Positions 17,023-27,060 of a DNA stretch of 64,000 nt are shown piece by piece. This stretch comes from Dysgonomonas sp. 216 (lineage in GTDB: Bacteria; Bacteroidota; Bacteroidia; Bacteroidales; Dysgonomonadaceae). The translations under genes and the position numbers were made by a program. Each line of letters opens with the position of its first letter. Within the stretch, counting starts at the first letter, position 1. The notes beneath the pieces are model-generated. The model saw only the letters and a program-made list of their open reading frames with translations, had not been told where the DNA came from and made no database searches. The stretch covers positions 17,579 to 81,578 of the forward strand of contig NZ_QVMM01000015.1 in NCBI RefSeq assembly GCF_010501065.1, given 5' to 3'.

Positions 17023-18492
17023 TTAATTCAGGCTTGAACTGATAAGGTCGGAAATCCATCCGGGGAATAACCCCATTCCGGCAACACATATAATAAGCCC
17101 TACAACGGCAACTTTTTCGTGCCAAACTGCATCGGTCAGTTCAAGATGATGCTCGTCCACTACTTTGCCATAAAGTATTTTACCTACAACTTTCAGAATG
17201 TAAACTGCTGTTATAACAATAGAAGCACATGCCATAATTGTAAGCACACGGTGGAATGTATCCTGATGTTGGAACGAACCTACGAAGATTGTCATTTCGG
17301 CAACAAAACCACTTAATCCGGGTAACCCCAACGATGCCAAACCGGCAATAACATATGCAACAGATAAGAAAGGCATAATTTTCATCAATCCTCCTAGCTC
17401 TCGGATATCACGGGTATGTGTTCTTCCGTAAATCATACCGATAAGGGCAAAGAAAAGAGCTGTCATTAATCCATGCGAAAGCATTTGCATTACCGCACCT
17501 GTGGTAGCAGTCTGATTCATCATTAAAATAGCAAACAATACCAGCCCGCAATGGCTAACAGAAGAGTAAGCATTTATATATTTCAAATCGTTTTGAGCAA
17601 TGGCTCCAAAAGCTCCATACACTACACTTATGCCTGTAAGTATGAGGAATATCCACGAAAGTTCGTTTGCTGCCTCAGGCATAAGTTTCATGGCTATGCG
17701 GAAACATCCGTAGCCTCCTAATTTCATTAATACACCTGCGTGAAGCATCGAAACGGCAGTTGGCGCAGAAGCGTGACCGTCGGGCGACCAAGTGTGAAAT
17801 GGAAATAATGCACCAAGAACACCAAAACCTACAAACGTAAGCGGAAATATCCAATACTGAGCCGACAATGGAATAGCTGCATTTTGTGCAACCTCAAGTA
17901 TATTAAATGTATAATCGCCTGTTGTTGACGAATTGAAATAAATACCTAGCAAACCAACGAACAAGAATGCCGAACCACCCATCAACATCAGGGTAAGTTT
18001 CATGGCAGAGTATTCTTTACGTCCTGTTCCCCACAACCCGATAAGCAAGTACATTGGTATAAGTGCTATTTCGTAAAAGAAGAACATTGTAAACATGTCT
18101 ATCGAAATGAAGAAGCCATAGACCCCTGTAGCTAGTAATGTTAACCACATGAAGAAGTCTTTGGTCAGCGGTTTCAAGTTCCACGATGCGAATGTCCCTG
18201 TAAACACAATTATCGAAGTCAGCAATAACATGATAACCGATATGCCGTCTACTCCTATAGCATAATGTATATTAAGCGACTTGAACCATACAACATCACG
18301 TATAAACAACATTTCGGCTGTGTTTCCTGCGCTACGTTCAGCATAGAACATGTATAGCAGAACCAATGTCAGAATTAACTCTATTGTTGCCCCGATAACG
18401 GCAACTGTCCTTACTTGTTTAATATTGCGGCAAGGTATAAATGCCAGCAGCATTAAAACGGGAACAAGAACTAACGATGATAGAATATCCAT
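17023..18492 (-). CDS. nuoM: NADH-quinone oxidoreductase subunit M
   Basis: 489 residues, about fourteen membrane helices. Conserved parts: FFYEIALIPMYLLIGLWG with the key Glu of helix 5, FPFHTWSPDGHASAPTAVSMLHAGVLMKLGGYG (the broken helix and Lys) cut here into two recognisable blocks around residues 230-262, and AYSSVSHCGLVLFA. It is a proton-pumping antiporter-like subunit in the middle of the membrane arm, between NuoL and NuoN. Located 33 bp after nuoL. Confidence 0.97.
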   Translation of the reverse strand: MDILSSLVLVPVLMLLAFIPCRNIKQVRTVAVIGATIELILTLVLLYMFYAERSAGNTAEMLFIRDVVWFKSLNIHYAIGVDGISVIMLLLTSIIVFTGTFASWNLKPLTKDFFMWLTLLATGVYGFFISIDMFTMFFFYEIALIPMYLLIGLWGTGRKEYSAMKLTLMLMGGSAFLFVGLLGIYFNSSTTGDYTFNILEVAQNAAIPLSAQYWIFPLTFVGFGVLGALFPFHTWSPDGHASAPTAVSMLHAGVLMKLGGYGCFRIAMKLMPEAANELSWIFLILTGISVVYGAFGAIAQNDLKYINAYSSVSHCGLVLFAILMMNQTATTGAVMQMLSHGLMTALFFALIGMIYGRTHTRDIRELGGLMKIMPFLSVAYVIAGLASLGLPGLSGFVAEMTIFVGSFQHQDTFHRVLTIMACASIVITAVYILKVVGKILYGKVVDEHHLELTDAVWHEKVAVVGLIICVAGMGLFPGWISDLISSSLN

Positions 18493-18524
18493 TTTATATA
18501 ATATCTTATATTTTTACTATTCGG

Positions 18525-20459
18525 TTATTTACATATAAAGCACACGATGCAAATTGCAGCGAAAACAAATACAAAACACAATGCTCCTACAAGATAGGTA
18601 GTTGCATAACTTTGTATGCGCCCCGATTGCCATCCTTTTATTTTATTCGATGCACCGTTGGTTACAAATGCAAGCCCGTCCATAAATGCATCAACTATGT
18701 GACGGTCGAACCATGCAATAGGACGCGATATGCAATTGAATATAATTTTACGTGTGATGAACAACCAGATTTCGTCGAAATAGAATTTGCGGTATGCTGC
18801 ACGATAAAAACCGTTGAATCCGTTTGCAACTTTGTCGGGCAATTCCGATTTTTTGAAATACATTGCTGTAGCAATGCTTATTCCTATTACTGCAATCAGA
18901 ATACTTGGTCCTCCGATAGTCCAATCGATATGTGCTTCGAAAGGAAGACGGTCGGCTGTTATTAAGTCGGCAAATGGCACAAAACCGCCAATTACTGTAA
19001 ATATAGCCAATATCATTAATGGTATAGTCATTACTAATCCGGCTTCGTGTGGCTCGTGATGATAGTGCTGGTCTTTTCCATTGTGGAATATACGGTAATA
19101 CAAGCGGAACATATAAAATGCGGTTAAACCGGCTCCAAGGAATAGACAAGTGAACATAAACTTGTTTGTATGGAATGCTGCCGCTAAAATTTCGTCTTTA
19201 CTGAAAAATCCTGAAAATGGAGGAATGCCCGCAATCGCTAAACAAGCAATAAGGAACGTTATGTGTGTGATAGGAAGTTTTTTCCAAAGTCCGCCCATAT
19301 CTTTCATTTCGTTGCTGTGCACGGCATGTATAATTGCTCCTGCTCCCAAGAATAATAACGCCTTGAAGAATGCATGTGTAAATAAGTGGAACATTGATGC
19401 CATATAACCTAACCCATCGTGTCCGGCATATCCCGAAACACCTAGCGAAGTGATCATATATGCAATTTGCGATATGGTAGAGTAGGCAAGTACCCGTTTA
19501 ATATCGGTTTGAGTACATGCTACAATTGCGGCGAAAAGCGATGTTATACAACCGATGTAGCCAATTATTTCTAAAACTTCGGGTGTCCCAAAAAGATAAA
19601 CAGGGAACAGGCGCGCAACAAGAAATACACCTGCAACCACCATTGTGGCAGCATGAATAAGCGCCGAAGCCGGTGTAGGTCCTTCCATTGCGTCGGGCAA
19701 CCAAATGTGGAACGGCATCATAGCCGATTTACCTGCACCTCCGATAAAGATAAACATCATAGCCCACGATAGTACCGAAAAACCAAGGAATGATACACCT
19801 AATGTTTCTTGCACAAACGAAGCATTCGGGTTAGTTAGTGTTGCAAAGTCGAACGTTTCGGAATAGAACGAAACAATAAGTATTCCGATAAGGAAAAACA
19901 GGTCGGCAAAACGTGTAACTATAAATGCCTTTTTTGAAGCTGCAACAGCCGAAGGTTTTGTATAATAAAAACTGATAAGGCAATACGACGATACTCCTAC
20001 AAGTTCCCAGAAAATGTACATCTGAAAAATATTAGTGGCTACCACCAATCCCAGCATTGAGAACGAGAATAACGAAAGGAATGCGTAGTAGCGCTGAAAT
20101 CCTCTTTCGCCCTTCATGTATCCCAAACTGTATATATGTACCATAAGCGATACGGTTGTGATAACAACAAGCATCATTACCGATATAGGATCGAGCATAA
20201 TACCCAGATCAATATGCAATTTATCGGTGAATTTTAACCACTCGAAGTTAAGTGCTGTAATTGTTCCGAAAGCTCCTTCGGCAGAACGCCCTATTTTAAA
20301 GAAGTATTCGTATGCTGTCATGTACGACAAAACTGTAATGACAGATAACGACAGTGTTCCTAAAATTCCGGCAAAGGCTGGTTTCATCTTTTTACCTCCA
20401 AGTCCCAGTATGAGGAACATGATGGCCGGAAGCACTATTATTAACAATGTATATGACAT
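18525..20459 (-). CDS. nuoL: NADH-quinone oxidoreductase subunit L
   Basis: 644 residues, the longest membrane subunit, with the typical extra C-terminal region that forms the lateral helix along the membrane arm. Conserved blocks include FWELVGVSSYCLISFYY, AGKSAMMPFHIWLPDAMEGP (about residues 230-250) and LAYSTISQIAYM. It is the distal proton-pumping subunit. Two clusters of His and charged residues (DQHYHHEPHEAG) lie in a cytoplasmic loop in the C-terminal part. Confidence 0.97.
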   Translation of the reverse strand: MSYTLLIIVLPAIMFLILGLGGKKMKPAFAGILGTLSLSVITVLSYMTAYEYFFKIGRSAEGAFGTITALNFEWLKFTDKLHIDLGIMLDPISVMMLVVITTVSLMVHIYSLGYMKGERGFQRYYAFLSLFSFSMLGLVVATNIFQMYIFWELVGVSSYCLISFYYTKPSAVAASKKAFIVTRFADLFFLIGILIVSFYSETFDFATLTNPNASFVQETLGVSFLGFSVLSWAMMFIFIGGAGKSAMMPFHIWLPDAMEGPTPASALIHAATMVVAGVFLVARLFPVYLFGTPEVLEIIGYIGCITSLFAAIVACTQTDIKRVLAYSTISQIAYMITSLGVSGYAGHDGLGYMASMFHLFTHAFFKALLFLGAGAIIHAVHSNEMKDMGGLWKKLPITHITFLIACLAIAGIPPFSGFFSKDEILAAAFHTNKFMFTCLFLGAGLTAFYMFRLYYRIFHNGKDQHYHHEPHEAGLVMTIPLMILAIFTVIGGFVPFADLITADRLPFEAHIDWTIGGPSILIAVIGISIATAMYFKKSELPDKVANGFNGFYRAAYRKFYFDEIWLFITRKIIFNCISRPIAWFDRHIVDAFMDGLAFVTNGASNKIKGWQSGRIQSYATTYLVGALCFVFVFAAICIVCFICK

Positions 20460-20486
20460 ATCTTATAATTTATCTTTTGTAGCTAA

Positions 20487-20804
20487 TCAGTTTTTCAGAT
20501 CTGTTATATTTTCGTCAATATATATCGATTTTACATTACGGTATATATTAATTATTATTGCTATTGCCACAGCTGTTTCGGCAGCTGCTATAGCTATCGC
20601 AAACAGTGCGAAAAAATAACCTTCGAACATTCCCGGATATAAATAACGGTTGAAAACAGCGAAGTTAATATCTACAGCATTTAGCATTAATTCTAACGAC
20701 ATAAGAACCATAAGAGAGTTTTTACGCGAAAGGAATCCGTATACTCCCGCAAAAAACATGATAGTACTTACTGCCAGACAAGCTTCTATTGGAATATTAT
20801 TCAT
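20487..20804 (-). CDS. nuoK: NADH-quinone oxidoreductase subunit K
   Basis: 105 residues with three membrane helices. The conserved helix-2 glutamate lies in MVLMSLELMLNAVDINF and the third-helix glutamate in FALFAIAIAAAETAVAIAI. Both are part of the central hydrophilic axis of complex I. Size and order (between J and L) match the family. It starts 11 bp after the nuoJ stop. Confidence 0.96.
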   Translation of the reverse strand: MNNIPIEACLAVSTIMFFAGVYGFLSRKNSLMVLMSLELMLNAVDINFAVFNRYLYPGMFEGYFFALFAIAIAAAETAVAIAIIINIYRNVKSIYIDENITDLKN

Positions 20805-20815
20805 ATCTTATATTT

Positions 20816-21319
20816 TTATCTTTTTCGAGCAATCATTATGCCACCTATAATACAAGCCAGTAGTAATAAACTGACAGCTTCGAATGGTAGCAGGTATTGA
20901 AACTTATCGGTACCCATCATTGTGATACCTAATGTTTTCATGTTTATTTCGCCATGAGTAAGATACTCATAAGCTTTAGTCATATTATTAAATATAATGT
21001 GACCGCATATAGCCAATCCTGCAAAAGCGGCAAGGAAAGCTATTATTATACGTTTTGGTTTTTCGGTTTTTACTTCCTTGCCCGGCTCGTGAGTAAGTAG
21101 TATCGAAAATATAAACAATACCATTACCCCTCCGGCATAAACAGCCACCTGAACAGCAGCAAGAAAATGGTAATCGATCAACAGGTAAAAACCTGCTGTT
21201 GCCAATAAAACAAACAAAAGGTATGTTGCCGATCTTATTATGCGTTTGGTTATAACCGTCATTATAGAAAAGAATACGATTACAAACGCCAGGATTGAAA
21301 ATATAATTTGTTCTGCCAT
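20816..21319 (-). CDS. nuoJ: NADH-quinone oxidoreductase subunit J
   Basis: 167 residues, five membrane helices. The block AVQVAVYAGGVMVLFIFSIL is the conserved helix 3 whose pi-bulge couples quinone reduction to pumping. A polar loop (THEPGKEVKTEKPKR) follows. It sits between nuoI and nuoK, as in the standard operon. Confidence 0.95.
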   Translation of the reverse strand: MAEQIIFSILAFVIVFFSIMTVITKRIIRSATYLLFVLLATAGFYLLIDYHFLAAVQVAVYAGGVMVLFIFSILLTHEPGKEVKTEKPKRIIIAFLAAFAGLAICGHIIFNNMTKAYEYLTHGEINMKTLGITMMGTDKFQYLLPFEAVSLLLLACIIGGIMIARKR

Positions 21320-21340
21320 AATTATATGAACTTCTTTACT

Positions 21341-21949
21341 TTATTCTTTATTATCAACATTTGCATCAGCAGAAGCATCTGTCGACGCAGGTGTTGGTTT
21401 ATCCACTTCGGCTTTAGGCTGAGCTTGTGTTTCTTCTGCAGGTTTTGCTTCTGTTTTCTCAGCAACAGGTTTTGGAGCTACTTTTTTCTCCCTCAATTTC
21501 GAGCCTTCTTTATTCAGGCGCATATCGAGTTTTCCACGCGTAAATACCGATGTTTCGAATTCGTTACTGAATTCAATTGCGCTAAACGGGCAAGTAATAA
21601 CGCACAGATTACAGAATGTACACATCCCTAAATCGTAGTGATATTCGTCCAGTATTTTTTTCTTTTTACCGTCTTCGGTTTCTATCGTTTTTGTCGATAT
21701 TTTTATTGTACCGTTCGGACAGTTTGTCTGACAAATGGTACAAGCAGTACAAGCATGTTCGTTGTTTTCGTCATGCGGCATAACCAATACGCCACGGAAA
21801 CGGTCGGATATAACAAGTGTTTTCCTGTTTTCGGGATACTGCTGTGTTATTTTCTTAGTGAAAAGCTCTTTAAGGGTAACCCTCATTCCGGTAAGCAATG
21901 AGCCTATGCCACCAAAAAGACCTTTAAAATATTCTGAAAATGCACTCAT
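21341..21949 (-). CDS. nuoI: NADH-quinone oxidoreductase subunit I with acidic Ala/Pro tail
   Basis: 202 residues. Two [4Fe-4S] motifs are visible: CTACTICQTNCP (about 67-78) and CTFCNLCVITCP (about 112-123), the N6a and N6b clusters that pass electrons to N2 in NuoB. After the ferredoxin fold, from about residue 155, comes a low-complexity tail rich in Lys, Ala, Pro and Glu (KPAEETQAQPKAEVDKPT) that is absent from the E. coli protein. The tail may dock an unknown electron-input partner in place of NuoEFG, which is speculation. Confidence 0.95.
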   Translation of the reverse strand: MSAFSEYFKGLFGGIGSLLTGMRVTLKELFTKKITQQYPENRKTLVISDRFRGVLVMPHDENNEHACTACTICQTNCPNGTIKISTKTIETEDGKKKKILDEYHYDLGMCTFCNLCVITCPFSAIEFSNEFETSVFTRGKLDMRLNKEGSKLREKKVAPKPVAEKTEAKPAEETQAQPKAEVDKPTPASTDASADANVDNKE

Positions 21950-21967
21950 TTTATTTAATCTCAGTAA

Positions 21968-23074
21968 TTATTTAATATACAAACCTAAAAGAACAACTAT
22001 TACCATCAGTAAAAGATTGAACATGTTGATTGGTAGCAAATATTTCCACTCAAGGTTCAATAATTGGTCTATTCTTAAACGAGGGAATGTCCAGCGTACC
22101 CATAAACTCAACATGATAAGGAAACCTACTTTCCCGAAGAACCATATATATGATGGAATAAAATTAGTTATCTGGTTAAATGTGTCCCATCCTTCAACCT
22201 GAATGGGTTGCCATCCGCCAAGAAATACGGTTGTTCCTATGGCAGCTATAATAAACATATTCAGGTACTCGGCAAGGTAGAAAAATCCAAATTGCAGACC
22301 CGAATATTCGGTATGGTATCCGGCTGTGAGCTCCGATTCAGCTTCAGGTAAGTCGAAAGGTCCACGGTTTGTTTCGGCGTGTCCCGAAATCAAGTAAATA
22401 ATAAATGCTATTATAGCAGGTATATGCCCACGGAATATATTCCAGTGATAAACGTAGGTTTGTTGCTCTACAATTTCGGATAGTTGCATTGTTCCGCAAA
22501 GCACAACAACCGTCATAAGTGCAAACCCTGCCGAAAGCTCGTAGCTGATAAATTGTGCTCCGCTTCGGATCGCTCCAATCATCGAATATTTGTTATTACT
22601 AGACCATCCTGCAAGTAATACCCCGATAATGCCTAACGATGATACAGCTACAACATAAAATACCCCGATGTTAAAATCGATGGCATGCAGACCCCGTCCC
22701 CAGGGTATTGCTCCGAATGTAAGCATCGATGCTACAATCATAAAGAATGGTGCAGCATAGAATAAGACTTTATCTACGTTATTTATCTGGATAATTTCCT
22801 TAATCAGTATCTTAATCATGTCGGCTACACTTTGGAAAATACCAAATTTACCAACACGATTAGGACCTAAACGGCATTGAAAGAATCCTGTAACTTTACG
22901 TTCGACATAAATTAATGCTAATGCCAGAACGGCATACATAGTAAGTAAAACCAACCCGACAAGTACAAATTCGATTGCCAACGCACCCCATTCGGGTAAA
23001 TACTCCCTCAAGGTACTGTCTAGCAAGGCTAAAGGTTTTACAAGTTCTAATGGTTGCGAAATTTCTAACAACAT
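21968..23074 (-). CDS. nuoH: NADH-quinone oxidoreductase subunit H
   Basis: 368 residues with eight or nine membrane helices. The quinone-chamber signature is visible as [21 protein letters not shown] (about residues 61-81) and the acidic loop [20 protein letters not shown] (about 240-259). NuoH joins the membrane arm to the NuoB/D quinone site. Located between nuoCD and nuoI. Confidence 0.97.
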   Translation of the reverse strand: MLLEISQPLELVKPLALLDSTLREYLPEWGALAIEFVLVGLVLLTMYAVLALALIYVERKVTGFFQCRLGPNRVGKFGIFQSVADMIKILIKEIIQINNVDKVLFYAAPFFMIVASMLTFGAIPWGRGLHAIDFNIGVFYVVAVSSLGIIGVLLAGWSSNNKYSMIGAIRSGAQFISYELSAGFALMTVVVLCGTMQLSEIVEQQTYVYHWNIFRGHIPAIIAFIIYLISGHAETNRGPFDLPEAESELTAGYHTEYSGLQFGFFYLAEYLNMFIIAAIGTTVFLGGWQPIQVEGWDTFNQITNFIPSYIWFFGKVGFLIMLSLWVRWTFPRLRIDQLLNLEWKYLLPINMFNLLLMVIVVLLGLYIK

Positions 23075-23109
23075 ATATATTTTTATTTTCGTCAGATAAT
23101 TATTCTTAT

Positions 23110-24738
23110 TTAACGGTCGATATCAGGTATTACATAGTCCATCGATCCTCCGATACTGATAAAGTCTGAAAGCTTTTCACCTTTCGATATAAGCGGCATT
23201 GCCGAAACAAGAGCCATTGATGGCGAACGGAACTTTAAGCGGTAAGGAGTTTTATCTCCACGGCTTTCGATAAATACACCAAACTCTCCGCGTGCTGCTT
23301 CAACACGTTGGAAATATTCTCCTTCGGGTAGTTTTATGATTTTCGGAACTTTGCTTATAAAGTCTCCTTCAGGTATATTGTCTATCAGTTGTTCTAATAT
23401 TTTCAACGATTCTTCAATCTCGTCCAATCGGTTCAGGTAACGGTCGTAAGCATCGCATCCGTGACGGATAATTTCAGTGAATTCAACCTTATCATATAGG
23501 GCATAAGGCTTATATTTGCGTAAGTCGCATACAAATCCCGATGCTCGCCCTGCCGGGCCTGTAACAGCATACGAAACAGCATCTTCAGGCGATAAAATAC
23601 CCAGATTTTTCATACGCCCTACCGCAATTACATTTCCGCTGACAAGCTTGTGATATTCCTTCAAGCGCTCACGCATGTATGGAATAAAATCTTTTACGTC
23701 TTTTTGGAAGTTAGGGTATATGTCGAACATAACACCGCCAACAACATTGTAGTTAATAATCAGACGTCCTCCCGATGTTTGTTCAAATATGTCGAGTATT
23801 TTTTCACGTTCGCGCATACTGTATATGAACGCAGTAGTTGCCCCTAAGTCCATACACATAGTACCCCATGCAATAAGGTGGGAGTCGATACGGTTCAACT
23901 CATCCATAATTGTACGAATGTATTGTGCCCGTTCGGGAACTTCTATATTACCTGCTTTTTCGACACACATACAGAGAGCATGACGGTTGATATTAGCGGC
24001 AAGGTAATCTAAACGATCGGTAAAATGCAGTATTTGAGTGTAGGTGAGATTCTCACTTAGTTTTTCAATCCCCCTGTGTATATATCCACTATGGACATCT
24101 ACTTTTTTTAGTATTTCGCCATCCAGAGCTATGCGGAAGTGCATAACACCATGTGTAGAAGGGTGCTGAGGGCCTATATTTATAATATAATCGTCTTCTT
24201 CGAAAATATTTACAGTTTCTTCCTTCAATCCTTGAGCTGTTTCAACTATACGCGGAGCAATGTCTACAATCTCCTTGCTTTCGGTTTTTACAGGGTTTAA
24301 TACAGGATCGGCGTCGTAATCTTTACGAAGAGGGAATCCCACCCAGTCGCTATTAAGGAAAAAGCGACGCATATCGGGGTTGTTTATAAACCTTATACCA
24401 AGCAATGCAAACACTTCGCGCTCGTTATAATGTGCTGTTTCGTAAATATCGGTAACAGTGTATAACAACGGGTTTTCGCGGTTGGCGGTTCCTGTTTTAA
24501 CCACTACTTCTTTCGAAACATCTTTTGACGACGACAGTAGATAGAATACGCCTAACTTTTCGCCCCAATCCATTCCTGTAAGCTGAACAAGGAAATCGAA
24601 AGGAAGATTTTCGTTGTTTCGCAATGCTAATATAAGCGTACGTAATTTATCGGGCTCTACCGTAACTGTCAGTATTTGTCTTTCCTCGATAACAGCTTCG
24701 GGGGTAGTAGCCAGTATTAAACTTTTAATATTTTCCAT
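23110..24738 (-). CDS. nuoCD: NADH-quinone oxidoreductase, fused subunits C and D
   Basis: 542 residues from ATG at 24736-24738; a TTG codon one triplet earlier is less likely. Residues 1-170 are the NuoC (30 kDa) domain with the [11 protein letters not shown] and [13 protein letters not shown] region. After a short linker ([13 protein letters not shown]), residues 185-542 are NuoD (49 kDa), with [37 protein letters not shown] sequence and the C-terminal [13 protein letters not shown]. NuoD provides the quinone-binding His and Tyr side chains. A C-D fusion also occurs in enterobacteria and is common in Bacteroidota. Confidence 0.97.
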   Translation of the reverse strand: MENIKSLILATTPEAVIEERQILTVTVEPDKLRTLILALRNNENLPFDFLVQLTGMDWGEKLGVFYLLSSSKDVSKEVVVKTGTANRENPLLYTVTDIYETAHYNEREVFALLGIRFINNPDMRRFFLNSDWVGFPLRKDYDADPVLNPVKTESKEIVDIAPRIVETAQGLKEETVNIFEEDDYIINIGPQHPSTHGVMHFRIALDGEILKKVDVHSGYIHRGIEKLSENLTYTQILHFTDRLDYLAANINRHALCMCVEKAGNIEVPERAQYIRTIMDELNRIDSHLIAWGTMCMDLGATTAFIYSMREREKILDIFEQTSGGRLIINYNVVGGVMFDIYPNFQKDVKDFIPYMRERLKEYHKLVSGNVIAVGRMKNLGILSPEDAVSYAVTGPAGRASGFVCDLRKYKPYALYDKVEFTEIIRHGCDAYDRYLNRLDEIEESLKILEQLIDNIPEGDFISKVPKIIKLPEGEYFQRVEAARGEFGVFIESRGDKTPYRLKFRSPSMALVSAMPLISKGEKLSDFISIGGSMDYVIPDIDR

Positions 24739-24767
24739 CAAACACTACTGTATATAAGTATTACGAC

Positions 24768-25331
24768 TTACTTTTTTACTTTGAACAAAAAACGTTCTAC
24801 TTTTATTTTTCGTTGCAATTGCATTAGTCCATAAAGCAACGATTCGGGGCGTGGCGGACATCCGGGCACATACACATCAACAGGTATAAATTCGTCGATG
24901 CCTTTTACTACGTGGTACGAATCTACAAACGGGCCTCCCGATATAGCACAACTACCCATTGCCACAACATATTTAGGCTCGGCCATCTGGTCGTAAACAC
25001 GCTTTAAAAGGGGAGCCATTTTGTGTACAATTGTTCCGGCTACAACAATACAGTCGGCCTGACGGGGACTATTACGTGTAACCTCCATTCCGAAGCGTGC
25101 AATATCGTGTTTTGCTGCAGCCGTTGCCATAAACTCGATACCACAGCAGCTTGTTGCAAATGCTAAAGGCCATATAGAATTAGAACGTCCCCAATTTATG
25201 AGGTCGTCTAATTTTCCTACTACTATACCAACTCCGTTGGCTCGTAATTCTTCTACATAATTTTCGAGGTATTCGTTGTCTTTAAATTCCTCGTTAGGTA
25301 TGCCTTTTATATATATGTTTTTTATTTCCAT
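24768..25331 (-). CDS. nuoB: NADH-quinone oxidoreductase subunit B
   Basis: 187 residues from ATG at 25329-25331, which overlaps the nuoA stop by 10 nt; an upstream in-frame ATG at 25350-25352 would lengthen the overlap and adds no conserved sequence. Cluster N2 ligands are all present: adjacent Cys pair in [10 protein letters not shown], Cys in [10 protein letters not shown] and Cys in [10 protein letters not shown]2 is the last iron-sulfur centre before quinone. Confidence 0.95.
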   Translation of the reverse strand: MEIKNIYIKGIPNEEFKDNEYLENYVEELRANGVGIVVGKLDDLINWGRSNSIWPLAFATSCCGIEFMATAAAKHDIARFGMEVTRNSPRQADCIVVAGTIVHKMAPLLKRVYDQMAEPKYVVAMGSCAISGGPFVDSYHVVKGIDEFIPVDVYVPGCPPRPESLLYGLMQLQRKIKVERFLFKVKK

Positions 25332-25672
25332 TTCAATGCTCCTTTCTTCCATGCATAAGCTAAACCTAAGCCTAGAATAATAATGAAAAATAATATACTA
25401 TAGAGCCCCGGCATGCCCAAATCGCGGACAACAGTAGCCCACGGAAACAAAAATATTGCTTCCACATCGAACATAAGATACAGAATGGCGTACAGGTAAT
25501 AACCAACCTTAAATTGCATCCACGATGTTCCGTGCGTTGGAATACCGCACTCGTAAGGTTCGCCTTTTTGCGGGTTGAACGATTTGGGAGATAACAGAAG
25601 AGCCATGCCTAAACCGGCACACACAAGAAAAGCCCCTGTGATAAATACTACCAAAAATAACGATGAATCCAT
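25322..25672 (-). CDS. nuoA: NADH-quinone oxidoreductase subunit A
   Basis: 116 residues, three membrane helices. The long first loop contains [29 protein letters not shown] sequence (about 37-60) with the conserved Cys, and helix 2 carries [12 protein letters not shown], the family hallmark with its Asp/Glu pair. First gene of the operon. Confidence 0.96.
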   Translation of the reverse strand: MDSSLFLVVFITGAFLVCAGLGMALLLSPKSFNPQKGEPYECGIPTHGTSWMQFKVGYYLYAILYLMFDVEAIFLFPWATVVRDLGMPGLYSILFFIIILGLGLAYAWKKGALKWK

Positions 25673-25986
25673 ACTTTTTACTTACGATTACACAAATCTT
25701 ATAAAAAAGACATGTAAAATAATCAGATATTAGACTATATTGATTTCTCTAAATTACAATTTATACGAAATGGAGCAAAATTAAGGTTTATTTCAGAACA
25801 TGCAAAAAAATACTCTACAAAATTTGGGATAAGATCAGTTTAAAAAAAATAAAATTATAAGTTTTATTTTTCCGACTCATTCTTTTACAATAAGTCATGC
25901 TTGGAATACATTGACAAAAGCTTTTAATTATTAAACTATATCATATTATAATTGTTCTACTTTTAAACATCATAATACATAAAAAA
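25673..25986. other. Intergenic region between divergent nuoA and mdh
   Basis: 314 bp, very AT-rich. It holds the nuo promoter listed separately. An A/T-only stem near 25847-25870 (AAAATAAAA with TTTTATTTT) is too weak to call. No ORF or RNA gene seen. Confidence 0.5.
25749..25779 (-). promoter_or_regulatory. Probable nuo operon promoter
   Basis: On the minus strand, TTTG (complement of 25776-25779), a 19-nt spacer, then TAATTTAG (complement of 25749-25756), five of six matches to TAnnTTTG. It would start transcription about 70 nt before nuoA. Confidence 0.4.
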
Positions 25987-26985
25987 ATGGAATATATTAC
26001 ATCAGAAAAGCTTACAATAATTGGAGCTGCAGGTATGATAGGGTCTAATATGGCTCAATCGGCTATATTAATGGGATTGTCATCAAACATTTGTTTATAC
26101 GATCCTTATGCAAAAGGATTGGAAGGCGTTGCCGAAGAGTTGTTACAATGTGGTTTTAATGGAATTAATATTACTTATACCAGCGATATAAAAGAAGCTC
26201 TGAAAGGCAGTAAATACATTATTAATTCGGGAGGAGCGGCTCGTAAAGAAGGTATGACTCGCGAAGACCTGTTGAAAGGTAATGCCGAAATTGCCATCCG
26301 ATTTGGAAAAGATGTACGCGAGTACTGCCCTGATGTTAAGCATATTGTAGTGATTTTTAATCCCGCCGACATAACAGGGTTGCTTGTCCTTTTATTTTCA
26401 GGGCTGAAGCCCTCGCAGATAACAACCCTTGCTGCTTTAGATAGTACAAGGTTGAGAAATGAGCTTTCAAAACATTTCGATATATCTCCCGATAAGGTAG
26501 AAAACTGCAGGACATATGGAGGCCACGGCGAACAGATGGCTGTATTTTCTTCTACTGCAAAAATAAATGGTAAATCTTTAAATGAATTGATAGGTACATC
26601 TTCTCTCAGCATTAAGCAATGGGAAGATATAAAACAACGAGTAATACAGGGGGGCAAGCAAATTATAGAACTCAGAGGGAGGTCTTCGTTTCAAAGCCCT
26701 TCGATTCTATCGTTAGAGATGATGCGTGCCGCAATGGGTGGCAAAAGTTTCAACTGGCCGGTAGGAACATATGTTTCGGATAATGAATTTGACCATATTA
26801 TGATGGCTATGGAAACTACATTAGATAAGACAGGCGTGCATAATAAAGAGATAAAGGGCACAGCCGAGGAATATAAATTATTAAATCAGAGCTATAAGCA
26901 TCTCTGCGATTTAAGAGATGGCTTAATTGAATCGGGTGTTATTCCTCCAATAAACGAGTGGAAAAACATTAATAATTATTTGTAG
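25987..26985 (+). CDS. mdh: Malate dehydrogenase (lactate/malate dehydrogenase family)
   Basis: 332 residues. The NAD-binding loop is IIGAAGMIGSN (11-21). Substrate Arg residues lie in NSGGAARKEGMTRED (about 79-93) and the catalytic His in YGGHGEQMAVF (about 176-186), with FNPADITGLLV supplying the conserved Asn. It interconverts malate and oxaloacetate with NAD(H), in the reductive branch that leads to fumarate and succinate in these anaerobes. Monocistronic, divergent from nuo and followed by a strong terminator. At 332 residues it is slightly longer than typical 310-residue MDHs. Confidence 0.9.
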   Translation: MEYITSEKLTIIGAAGMIGSNMAQSAILMGLSSNICLYDPYAKGLEGVAEELLQCGFNGINITYTSDIKEALKGSKYIINSGGAARKEGMTREDLLKGNAEIAIRFGKDVREYCPDVKHIVVIFNPADITGLLVLLFSGLKPSQITTLAALDSTRLRNELSKHFDISPDKVENCRTYGGHGEQMAVFSSTAKINGKSLNELIGTSSLSIKQWEDIKQRVIQGGKQIIELRGRSSFQSPSILSLEMMRAAMGGKSFNWPVGTYVSDNEFDHIMMAMETTLDKTGVHNKEIKGTAEEYKLLNQSYKHLCDLRDGLIESGVIPPINEWKNINNYL

Positions 26986-27008
26986 ATAATTTATTCTTTT
27001 CGCGATGG

Positions 27009-27050
27009 ATAAAAATAAAAGGTTGGCAAATCCCAACCTTTTATTTTTAT
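27009..27050. terminator. Bidirectional terminator between mdh and the glycan cluster
   Basis: An 18-bp perfect stem, 27009-27026 (core AAAAGGTTGG) with 27033-27050, and a 6-nt loop. A/T runs at the outer ends give T-tracts on both strands, serving the convergent mdh and deacetylase genes. Confidence 0.85.
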
Positions 27051-27060
27051 ATAACACCAA

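Noticed and set aside
18441..18965. 174-codon plus-strand ORF
   Set aside because: Antisense to nuoL and nuoM; shadow frame rich in Cys and Tyr with no recognisable domain.
25847..25870. A/T-only inverted repeat between nuoA and mdh
   Set aside because: No G-C pairs; such stems are expected by chance in DNA this AT-rich.
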